DNA of 64,000 nucleotides from CAYVAP01 sp964343195 (GTDB lineage Bacteria; Bacteroidota; Bacteroidia; J057), in assembly GCA_964343195.1 (NCBI GenBank), contig CAYFIR010000009.1, positions 1-64,000 on the forward strand, written 5' to 3'. The translations under genes and the position numbers were made by a program. Below the pieces are notes generated by a model, which saw only the letters and a program-made list of their open reading frames with translations, ran no database searches and was not told where the DNA came from. Positions 44,023 through 51,342 of the stretch are shown piece after piece (the first letter of the stretch is position 1; every line of letters starts with the position of its first letter).

Positions 44023-45933
44023 ATGTTGAAAAAAAGCCTATCGCTCGCCATAATTGTCATTATGGCCTGGAGCTGTCAACCTGCAGAAGAGCAGGAAACT
44101 GCCCGGGAAGTGAAGACCTATCCCATCGAAGCCTTTATGACCAACATCAGCATAGGAGCGGCGGGCTTCTCACCTGACGGCAGCAAGGTGTTGGTGACTT
44201 CTGACAAGTCTGGCATCATCAATGCCTACGAGCTGACTCTGGAATCCCAGGAAATCTCGCCCATTACCCAGTCTGATAGTACATCGGTACGGGCCGTTTC
44301 CTACTTCCCTGAGGACGAGCGCATCATGCTGGCCATGGATGATAATGGCAATGAAATTTTTCATCTGTTTGTGCGAGAAACCGATGGCACCGTTACGGAG
44401 CTGACCACTAATCCTCAGGCTCGAGCCAGTTTTCAGGGCTGGTCCTATGACGGGAGCAAAGGCTTCTTCACCTATACCAATCGGGATCCGCGCTTTGCGG
44501 ACCTGTACGCGATGGACGTCGCTACGCTGGAGTACGAGATGATCTACCAAAACGACGAAGGCTACTTTCTCGGCGGGTTGTCTCGTGACGAGGAATACCT
44601 GGCCCTGATCAGGCCCGTTACGACCAGTGAGACGGAGCTGTTTTTGCTCCACAGGCCCACCGGGGAGATGACCGAAATTTCTACAGAAATGGGCAGCTAT
44701 TCTCCGGCCTACTTTCATCCAAATGAACCTGCCCTGTATTACCTGACCAATGCGGGGGCAGAGTATCAGCGGCTCATGAAGTATGACTACGAAACGGATA
44801 CGCACTCAGATGTCGCGGAGCGTGACTGGGACATCGCTGGAGCATTTATGTCCCGAGAAGGCACTTATGAAGCTCTGGTAGTTAATGCAGATGGCCGCTC
44901 GGTAGTGGAAATGACCCACGTGTCAACCGGTGAAAAGGTCGAGCTGCCCGATGACGCAGGCAGCAGCATTGGCAACATCCGTATTTCTCGCGATGAGTCG
45001 CAGATGACCTTCATGTATGGTAATTCTGCGGCTCCATTTGACCTTTATCATATGCCGCTCCCTGATGGTGAATCCACCAAGCTCTTCGAGACCCTGAATG
45101 AAGCCATAGCAGAAGAGGATCTGGTGCAAGCAACGGTTGTTCGTTATCCATCTTTCGATGAGCTGAAAATCCCCGCAATCTATTATAAGCCTCATCAGGC
45201 GTCGGCAGAGGATCCCGTTCCTGCGCTGGTGTGGGTACACGGTGGCCCGGGTGGTCAGTCGCGTCAGGGCTATTTTGGGCTGATCCAGTACCTGGTGAAC
45301 AAGGGCTACGCCATCCTCGCGGTCAACAACCGCGGCAGCAGTGGTTATGGCAATACCTTCTTTGAAATGGACAATCAGCGCCACGGCGAGGAGGACCTGC
45401 AGGACTGTGTCTATGGCAAAAAATGGCTGGCCCAGCAGCCCTACATCGACAGCAGCCGCATCGGCATCATTGGCGGTTCATATGGGGGCTTCATGGTGAT
45501 GGCCGCCCTGACCCGTGAGCCAGAAGTATTTGACGTCGGAGTGGACATCTTCGGGGTAACTAACTGGCTGCGGACGCTCAAGAGCATCCCCCCATGGTGG
45601 GAGGCCCAAAAAGAAGCCCTCTACGACGAGATGGGCAATCCCTATGAGGACTCCGTGCGCCTGTACGAGATCTCGCCGCTCTTTCACGCCGACCAGATCA
45701 CCAAGCCCACCATGGTGCTTCAGGGCGCGCAGGACCCCCGCGTCCTGCAGGCCGAGTCTGACGAGATCGTCGCCGCCATCGAGGCCAATGGTGTCCCCGT
45801 CGAGTACGTCCTATTCCCGGACGAGGGCCATGGCTTCGTCAAGGAAGAAAACCAGATCGAGGGCTACGGCAAAATTGGGGAGTTCCTGGATACCTACCTG
45901 AAAGGAAAGAAAGTGATGCCGGAGGAGCAGTGA
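44023..45933 (+). CDS. S9-family peptidase (acylaminoacyl/prolyl oligopeptidase type), lipoprotein
   Basis: The 636-residue product starts at the ATG at 44023. The signal ends in AWSC, a plausible lipobox, which would tether it to the envelope. A beta-propeller (about 40-370) has the FSPDGSKVLVTSD-type WD/PD40 repeats. The alpha/beta hydrolase domain (about 380-636) has Ser486 in GGSYGGFMV, Asp571 in AQDPRV and His603 in DEGHGFV. It should release short N-blocked or prolyl peptides. GC content climbs in its last third: about 73 percent in 45721-45780 against about 43 percent in 44341-44400. The terminator is at 45961. Confidence 0.93.
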   Translation: MLKKSLSLAIIVIMAWSCQPAEEQETAREVKTYPIEAFMTNISIGAAGFSPDGSKVLVTSDKSGIINAYELTLESQEISPITQSDSTSVRAVSYFPEDERIMLAMDDNGNEIFHLFVRETDGTVTELTTNPQARASFQGWSYDGSKGFFTYTNRDPRFADLYAMDVATLEYEMIYQNDEGYFLGGLSRDEEYLALIRPVTTSETELFLLHRPTGEMTEISTEMGSYSPAYFHPNEPALYYLTNAGAEYQRLMKYDYETDTHSDVAERDWDIAGAFMSREGTYEALVVNADGRSVVEMTHVSTGEKVELPDDAGSSIGNIRISRDESQMTFMYGNSAAPFDLYHMPLPDGESTKLFETLNEAIAEEDLVQATVVRYPSFDELKIPAIYYKPHQASAEDPVPALVWVHGGPGGQSRQGYFGLIQYLVNKGYAILAVNNRGSSGYGNTFFEMDNQRHGEEDLQDCVYGKKWLAQQPYIDSSRIGIIGGSYGGFMVMAALTREPEVFDVGVDIFGVTNWLRTLKSIPPWWEAQKEALYDEMGNPYEDSVRLYEISPLFHADQITKPTMVLQGAQDPRVLQAESDEIVAAIEANGVPVEYVLFPDEGHGFVKEENQIEGYGKIGEFLDTYLKGKKVMPEEQ

Positions 45934-45960
45934 TCATGTAACATGGTTCCGTGAAGAAGG

Positions 45961-45998
45961 CTTGCCTGGGACTGAAGTTCCCAGGCAAGTTTTTTTTT
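45961..45998 (+). terminator. Terminator after the S9 peptidase
   Basis: CTTGCCTGGGA and TCCCAGGCAAG form a perfect 11-bp stem with a 7-base loop, followed by nine T. Confidence 0.92.
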
Positions 45999-46033
45999 GA
46001 TTTGCTGGCGGCTGTGCGGAGCCATGATGTTGG

Positions 46034-46129
46034 GTTGATCGACGTCTCCGGACGTCGATCTCGGTAGTCTTTGGGACTCCGATCCCGCGATGACGTCCAC
46101 CGGCGTTCGGATCGGAGTCCTCGATCAAC
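46034..46129. repeat. Nested inverted-repeat element, copy 1
   Basis: GTTGATCGA (46034) pairs with TCGATCAAC (46121), and GGACTCCGATCC (46074-46085) with GGATCGGAGTCC (46109-46120). The left arm is interrupted by 31 bases that contain their own perfect 10-bp palindrome GATCGACGTC/GACGTCGATC (46037-46060). The right end is part of a direct repeat with 46556-46609. Confidence 0.6.
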
Positions 46130-46365
46130 TCTCTTCTTACCACTCCCACGGGTCACCCTGAGGAGCAACGACGATGAAACTCACGGGCGGCACTTTCCCA
46201 CATAGCACTGGATCGGGTAGCGCTGAAAAGTGCTGCGGCTAAGGTCCTTCACCTCTCCGCCATGCTGCGAGGTTCAGGATGACTTTGGGGATGTAATGAA
46301 TGCAGCCATCTTACTTGCTGCGCGGTTTTAACCCGCGGCAAGGGTGTGTTCTCAGATCCCCCCGC

Positions 46366-46500
46366 TTTTCGCCACAGGCGAAAACCACCCCCCTTCTCTG
46401 CTGCGCGCCGAAGGGGGGAAAGTTTCTGCTGCGGCCCCGGGCCGCCCCAAAAACCATTCCCCCCTTAGCAAAAGGGGGGGGCATTTCGCCCGGCGAAATG
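46366..46500. repeat. Cluster of perfect short palindromes
   Basis: TTTTCGCC-ACA-GGCGAAAA (46366-46384), GCGGCCC-C-GGGCCGC (46431-46445) and CATTTCGCC-C-GGCGAAATG (46482-46500) lie within 135 bases, separated by C and G runs. Confidence 0.6.
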
Positions 46501-46549
46501 ACGGGGGGATTCGATGACACGGCGAGTGCGGAGACCCGAAGACTAGCTG

Positions 46550-46609
46550 GATCGAGGATCGGAGTCCTCGATCAACCATTTCCTTACCACTCCCAGGGGG
46601 CATCCTGAG
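46550..46609. repeat. Inverted-repeat element, copy 2
   Basis: GATCGAGGA-TCGGAG-TCCTCGATC is a perfect 9-bp hairpin. The sequence from 46556 repeats 46109-46162: both have GGATCGGAGTCCTCGATCAA, then a run ending in CTTACCACTCCCA and CCTGAG. Confidence 0.6.
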
Positions 46610-46730
46610 TGATCATTTCGGAGTCGCTATCCCCCGATTGATGACACGGATAAAGGTCAAAGTAGGGACCATTTGTGGTGTGATCATCTATCATCTTTCT
46701 CCTCAAATCAACGTCCCTGAAGTACTCCAC

Positions 46731-46764
46731 AAAAAAACGACCGCCCTCCATCAGAAGGCGGTCG
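46731..46764 (-). terminator. Terminator after the ferredoxin gene
   Basis: On the minus strand CGACCGCC and GGCGGTCG form an 8-bp GC-rich stem with an 11-base loop and a following run of seven T. Confidence 0.85.
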
Positions 46765-46841
46765 CTGTGTCTGGGATGGAGGGGTAATGGCTTTAATCAA
46801 CCCCCTTACCAGTCATGCTTTTCAATTGCTAATTCGCTTCC

Positions 46842-47195
46842 CTACTCATCGATATGTAGCCACTCTTTCTTGGTAAGTAGCTCATCTTCAGACTCTTCGT
46901 AGTCGGGGTCAGGCACGCAGCAGTCAACCGGACAGACGGCTGCACACTGGGGTTCTTCGTGGAATCCGATGCACTCGGTACACTTATACGGAGTGATGTA
47001 ATACACCTCGTCCGAGACAGGATCCTGCTCATCTTCGGCTCCTACGACCTGGCCTTCGCCCAGATCAAGGTCACCTTTCAGACCAGTGCCATCGGAGAAC
47101 TTCCAGGTAACGCCTGGTTCATATATAGCGGTATTGGGACATTCCGGCTCACATGCACCACAGTTGATGCATTCATCCGTAATCATAATTGCCAT
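46842..47195 (-). CDS. 2[4Fe-4S] ferredoxin
   Basis: This 117-residue soluble electron carrier begins MAIMITDECINCGACEPECP, a complete CxxCxxCxxxCP cluster motif. The second cluster motif is CTECIGFHEEPQC then CPVDCC, with the longer CxxC...C spacing of the YfhL/Allochromatium-type ferredoxins. The insertion between them (about 25-68) is acidic. The C-terminal tail is strongly acidic (YEESEDELL). It is divergent from the acyl-CoA reductase gene with a 107-base shared promoter region; such a pair is common in Bacteroidota, which suggests a redox link (inference). Confidence 0.92.
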   Translation of the reverse strand: MAIMITDECINCGACEPECPNTAIYEPGVTWKFSDGTGLKGDLDLGEGQVVGAEDEQDPVSDEVYYITPYKCTECIGFHEEPQCAAVCPVDCCVPDPDYEESEDELLTKKEWLHIDE

Positions 47196-47205
47196 AAGCG
47201 ATTCT

Positions 47206-47213
47206 TATCTTTG
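47206..47213 (+). promoter_or_regulatory. Candidate -7 promoter element of the acyl-CoA reductase gene
   Basis: TATCTTTG matches TAnnTTTG, about 90 bases before the ATG. The upstream TTG is 14 bases away, a little too close. Confidence 0.35.
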
Positions 47214-47302
47214 GTTAGGACTTGGTGGACAAAAATAACCCTAAGGTGAGATTAACCAAAGCTGATAATTGATTGTTTTTAGGCTGATAAATCTCTTTTC
47301 GG

Positions 47303-48310
47303 ATGAATATGAATGTGTTGCGGTCTGATCTTCAGGATTCTTTACTGCATTTAGGGGAGAAAATGCGCAGGTCACCTATCCCTCGGGAAGTGGTAGAAGC
47401 GGCAGTAAAAGCCAATCCATGGTTTACCCCCTATTACCTGGAAGAATCGGTAAGAGGCATCGCGACCTGGTTGGAAGAGGATCCTTTGAAACTTTTTTTG
47501 AAAAAATATCCTGAGCCATCCCACCCTCTCAGGCGGGTGGGCATCATCGCAGCCGGGAACATCCCGTTGGTCGGATGGCACGACCTGATGATCACCATTC
47601 TGAGTGGTCATCACGCTGTGATCCGAACCTCCAGGCAGGACCGCGTGATGATGGAGTGGTTGATGCAACAATGGATGGAAATTTTTCCAAATCTGCAAAA
47701 TCTCTTACATGCCGTTCGTGAACTTCCTGCCAAATCCCTTGATTATCTACTTGCGACCGGAAGTAACAATAGTGCGCGATACTTCAAGCAGAACTATGCT
47801 TCAGTCCCCGGAATCATCCGGCATCACAGATATTCTGTCGCCATTTTGTCTAAAAATATTACCGATTGCGAAATGCATCGGTTGTGCAAAGATTTGCTAC
47901 TTTATAACACTTTGGGCTGTCGGAACGTATGCAACATCATAGCATCCCCTGAAGTTGATTTACGAAGATTGGTTGATAGCTTACATCACTACTCCACTTC
48001 AAAACTTAATCCAATGTATTTGGAACGGGTTTTGTACGTCAATCATCTAAAAGGGGTATTAGGCGAATCTATAGTCCAGGCACCCAATCTCATTATTGAA
48101 CGAGCTGACCGACCAGGTAGCACAGAGATGGGAGTTGTCAAATGGATTGAACTGAAAGATTCGGGGAAGTTGGATACATGGCTTCGTCTATATGAAAAAG
48201 ACTGGCAATGTGTCGTAGGATCTGAGGTTAAATATGGTCAAGCTCAGTATCCCGAACTGGAAGATTATGCGGATGGAGTGAATACGATGGACTTACTGTG
48301 CAAATTATGA
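47303..48310 (+). CDS. Acyl-CoA reductase (LuxC-like)
   Basis: The 335-residue enzyme would reduce an acyl-CoA, or another acyl thioester, to the aldehyde with NAD(P)H. It shows an aldehyde-dehydrogenase-like Rossmann fold with RRVGIIAAGNIPLVGWHDL near 75-95, LSGHHAVIRTSRQD and LLATGSNNSARYF. The active-site Cys is predicted in NTLGCRNVCNI (about 210-220), as in LuxC. Base composition changes within the gene, from about 67 percent GC in 47521-47580 to 38 percent in 47821-47880. The partner ferredoxin gene is divergent. The physiological substrate is unknown; bioluminescence is not implied. Confidence 0.88.
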   Translation: MNMNVLRSDLQDSLLHLGEKMRRSPIPREVVEAAVKANPWFTPYYLEESVRGIATWLEEDPLKLFLKKYPEPSHPLRRVGIIAAGNIPLVGWHDLMITILSGHHAVIRTSRQDRVMMEWLMQQWMEIFPNLQNLLHAVRELPAKSLDYLLATGSNNSARYFKQNYASVPGIIRHHRYSVAILSKNITDCEMHRLCKDLLLYNTLGCRNVCNIIASPEVDLRRLVDSLHHYSTSKLNPMYLERVLYVNHLKGVLGESIVQAPNLIIERADRPGSTEMGVVKWIELKDSGKLDTWLRLYEKDWQCVVGSEVKYGQAQYPELEDYADGVNTMDLLCKL

Positions 48311-48436
48311 CAATGATTTGTATGTTAGTTCGCTGAAAAGAATAACTAGTCATTTAATATTTCAAGGTGTTCTTTTGTCCATAGCATTGAATCTGGTGTA
48401 CCTAGATAGTTTCATGTTAGCAAATACGATGGGGTC

Positions 48437-50161
48437 ATGATACTGCAAAAACACACAATCACCCAAGTCCTGGTAGCCATAGCACTTCTTTTTGGAAATG
48501 CATTCGCGCAAACCAACTGGATTCCGGACCTGTACGAGGGAGTTCCCGATAACGAGAAATCCGTTGTCTTCATTGATGAATTTGAGGATAACCGGAATCA
48601 ATGGGATATGGGGTCTGTTTACCTGAATGAGCGCATTGAAAACGGGGAATTTTTCTGCGCTTCTTACTCAAACAATACCTACACAAAGCACAAGGCTATT
48701 GATATGGCTTTGGCGAGCGACTTTGAAGCCGAAGTACGCATTCGCTTTGTAAAAGGCATGAGTGGCGATCATGCAGGGCTGACATTTGGCCGTGACGTGC
48801 GGGGTAACGCCTACCACATCGCTTTCAACTCCAATCTGCAATACAAGGTAAGCCGTACCGAGAACGGTCGGACCTACGATATCAAGGGCTGGCAGGGAGA
48901 TCCTGCCTTGCGCCACAAGCATGCCTATAATACCCTGATGGTCCGTCAGGTAGAAGGACGTTGGTACATCTTCATTAACCGCCGTCTCGTTACCGAAATG
49001 ACCGCTCAGCCGCTGTTTGGATCAGCGATGGGGTTCTCAATGGGGGGGCATATGGCCGTAGAAGTGGATTACCTCCGCGTGGCGCAGCTCCGCTCTGTTG
49101 ACAATGAAGGTCCACTGCTTTCAATGGTGATTCCCGAGGCAGTAAATGGGCAGATCATTACCCTTGAGGAGCGTACGCAAACACTGGAAGGGCAGGTATC
49201 AGATATTTCCGGTATCAAGACCCTGACCATTAATGGACAGGACATCTCCCTTTCTGCTGATGGGGTGTTCAAGGCCTCCCTTTCGCTACCTTCTGACCCA
49301 ATTGGGATCCATGTCGTGGCTCGTGACCGATTCAACAATGAGTCTCGCCTCGACTTTACCCTCAAATATGAGGAACCTGAGCGAATCCGGATGACGACCG
49401 TAACCGAGATGCAGGATAATTATGGTTCCAACTGGTATTCAAGTACCATGGAGAATCCATATGAAGGTGAAAATTACCTGTTGCTCATCGGGGTCAACCA
49501 GTATAACAACTGGAACCCGCTGCACAATGCGGTTAAAGACTGTCAGGATCTGGCCTCTACCCTCATGAACTTCTACTGGTTTGACCAGGATCACATCATT
49601 ACCCTATACAATGAAAAGGCTACCCGTGAAGGTATTCTCGAGACTCTGGAAGCCTTGCAGGAGATGGTAGGTCCTAATGATAACCTGATCATCTACTACG
49701 CTGGACACGGCTATTACGATGACTTCTCTGAATTGGGATACTGGGTGCCAGTTGATGCCCGTCTGAACAAGATTCCAGACTTTATTCCAAACTCGACCAT
49801 CCACGACTACCTGCGTACCATTGAAACCCACAACACGCTGCTAATTGCAGATGCCTGCTATGCCGGGTCATTGTTCGCATCCTACCGTGGTACTATCGTA
49901 GAAGGCGCTCGCTCACGATGGGCGTTCACCTCCGGCGATATTGAGAAAGTTTGGGATGGCCGTCCCGGTCAGAATAGCCCTTTTGCCCACTACCTGATCG
50001 AGTACCTGCGCAACAACCGCCGTGAGGTGCTACCTGCCAACGTGCTGATCGAAGAGGTGGGGATTCAGGTGCAAAACAACACCGCCCAGACTCCTCAGGG
50101 AAATCCCCTGCAGGGAGCAGGCGACAAAGGCGGAATCTTCGTCTTCCACCGACGCCGATGA
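48437..50161 (+). CDS. Exported caspase-family (C14) protein with concanavalin-like domain
   Basis: The 574-residue product has a signal peptide (about 1-24, GNAFAQ). A laminin-G/concanavalin-like domain (about 35-215) follows, with FEDNRNQWDMGS and AGLTFGRDV. A short Ig-like stretch (about 225-310) leads to a caspase-fold domain (about 345-574) that begins YLLLIGVNQYNNWNPLHNAV. The catalytic dyad is intact: His424 in YYAGHGYY and Cys474 in IADACYAGS. No T9SS sorting domain is present, so it probably stays in the periplasm or outer membrane. Exported bacterial caspases with carbohydrate-binding-like domains are little studied. It lies 5 kb from a DUF4384/LPP20/transglutaminase set. Confidence 0.88.
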   Translation: MILQKHTITQVLVAIALLFGNAFAQTNWIPDLYEGVPDNEKSVVFIDEFEDNRNQWDMGSVYLNERIENGEFFCASYSNNTYTKHKAIDMALASDFEAEVRIRFVKGMSGDHAGLTFGRDVRGNAYHIAFNSNLQYKVSRTENGRTYDIKGWQGDPALRHKHAYNTLMVRQVEGRWYIFINRRLVTEMTAQPLFGSAMGFSMGGHMAVEVDYLRVAQLRSVDNEGPLLSMVIPEAVNGQIITLEERTQTLEGQVSDISGIKTLTINGQDISLSADGVFKASLSLPSDPIGIHVVARDRFNNESRLDFTLKYEEPERIRMTTVTEMQDNYGSNWYSSTMENPYEGENYLLLIGVNQYNNWNPLHNAVKDCQDLASTLMNFYWFDQDHIITLYNEKATREGILETLEALQEMVGPNDNLIIYYAGHGYYDDFSELGYWVPVDARLNKIPDFIPNSTIHDYLRTIETHNTLLIADACYAGSLFASYRGTIVEGARSRWAFTSGDIEKVWDGRPGQNSPFAHYLIEYLRNNRREVLPANVLIEEVGIQVQNNTAQTPQGNPLQGAGDKGGIFVFHRRR

Positions 50162-50194
50162 CACCTCATCAAACCCGAAATAAGGTGTAAGCAT

Positions 50195-50226
50195 AAAAAA
50201 ACAGGGCCCATGCGGGCCCTGTTTTT
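50195..50226. terminator. Bidirectional terminator
   Basis: AAAAACAGGGCCC and GGGCCCTGTTTTT form a 13-bp stem with a 4-base loop. It separates the caspase gene from the convergent efflux operon. Confidence 0.92.
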
Positions 50227-50246
50227 GGTTTTGGTAGCAGATACAA

Positions 50247-51335
50247 TCAGTCCACGCCTAGCAACAGCTTTGTTTCCTCTGTCAGGCCATGACCCGGTGC
50301 CAGCCACGCGAGACCATCTTCTATAGCTACAATGCCGACCTCCTGCCGCACGGTTCCCTGCTCCGCCTCTATGAACACATAAGAACGCCCGCTCAACTGG
50401 CTGACGAACTCCTTCGGAACTGTGAATAGCTCCTGCGGCTCTGGGGTGAGCAGCACCTGCACGTAGGCTCCAGGACGTAGCTGGATGCGGGCGTCAGTAG
50501 GGTGAGCATGAATTCCCAGGGTGCGTTTATCGGGATCGATCGTAGCTCCGAGCGAGAATACTTCCGCTTCGAAGGTCTGGTTTCCCATGATGCATTCGAG
50601 CTTCTGGCCTTCTTCCACCCAGAAAATATCCCGCTCATATACCTCAATTTCCAGGTGCAGGTGGCTTTTGTCGATCATGTTGAGGATGGGACTTCCTGCG
50701 GCGATGAAGCTGCCGCGATTGACCATGACCTCGGTTACATAGCCGCTAAAGGGAGCATATATCCCTATCGAAGACTGAATTGACTCCGAAGTCAACTTTT
50801 CGGTATCGACATTGAGATCTGCTAGCTGCTGTGCCAATGCCGCCAAATGAGCCTCCTCTACGGCCACCTCAGAGGCTACTTTTTGCCTTTCTTTTTCTAC
50901 GCCGGCCTCTGCCTGTGCAAGCTGGTCCTGACGGGCCTGTTCCTGCTTCAGATAGCGCAGGGTTTCGCGAGATTCGATGTAAGAACGTTGCAATTCGATC
51001 AGCTGCGGGTGCGAAACCCGAGCGGCGATCTGGCCCCGGTTGATCCACTGGCCGGGGATGAGGTTGATTTGTTTGACAAATGCATCGATGGGCACATTGA
51101 GGGTGGCCACACTTTGGGGTGGAGCATCTACATAGCCCACAAGGTTTAGCTCATGGCTCAGTTCTCTGACTTCGGGATTCGTAGTCTGCGGCTTGACCTC
51201 CTGTCGGGTTACTGGTGGAGCAACCGTGGCGTTCTGGGGTTCGCCATTTGGTTCAGAACAGGCCAGTACGAAGGCTAATGGGCTGATCAGTACCAGCCGC
51301 GCAATGGATCTATATTTGATTGAGAAATAATTCAT
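50247..51335 (-). CDS. RND efflux periplasmic adaptor (CzcB/CusB type), lipoprotein
   Basis: The 362-residue adaptor starts at the ATG at 51335 with lipobox LACS. It has a biotinyl-like hairpin (about 65-115 and 190-220), a long coiled coil (about 115-185, with LIELQRSYIESRETLRYLK) and barrel and membrane-proximal domains. It starts 8 bases after the stop of the pump gene, which gives an operon. The adaptor links the inner-membrane pump to the outer-membrane channel, and in CusB-type proteins it also binds metal. The C-terminal end after residue 330 is short, lacking the extra metal domains of some CusB proteins. Confidence 0.9.
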   Translation of the reverse strand: MNYFSIKYRSIARLVLISPLAFVLACSEPNGEPQNATVAPPVTRQEVKPQTTNPEVRELSHELNLVGYVDAPPQSVATLNVPIDAFVKQINLIPGQWINRGQIAARVSHPQLIELQRSYIESRETLRYLKQEQARQDQLAQAEAGVEKERQKVASEVAVEEAHLAALAQQLADLNVDTEKLTSESIQSSIGIYAPFSGYVTEVMVNRGSFIAAGSPILNMIDKSHLHLEIEVYERDIFWVEEGQKLECIMGNQTFEAEVFSLGATIDPDKRTLGIHAHPTDARIQLRPGAYVQVLLTPEPQELFTVPKEFVSQLSGRSYVFIEAEQGTVRQEVGIVAIEDGLAWLAPGHGLTEETKLLLGVD

Positions 51336-51342
51336 GGGAAGT

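Larger units (their letters stand above)
45934..46841. other. 908-base gap filled by palindromic repeat mosaic
   Basis: Apart from terminators at each end, this GC-rich gap contains many palindromes (46034-46129, 46366-46384, 46431-46445, 46482-46500, 46550-46573) and two 54-base direct repeats. No gene is believable; a 102-codon ORF at 46300-46608 is made of the repeats. Confidence 0.7.

Noticed and set aside
44170..44805. 211-codon ORF antisense to the S9 peptidase
   Set aside because: Shadow of the propeller domain; no signal peptide, domain or promoter.
46300..46608. 102-codon ORF in the repeat mosaic
   Set aside because: Composed of palindromic repeats; translation is rich in Arg, Pro and Gly without domain character.
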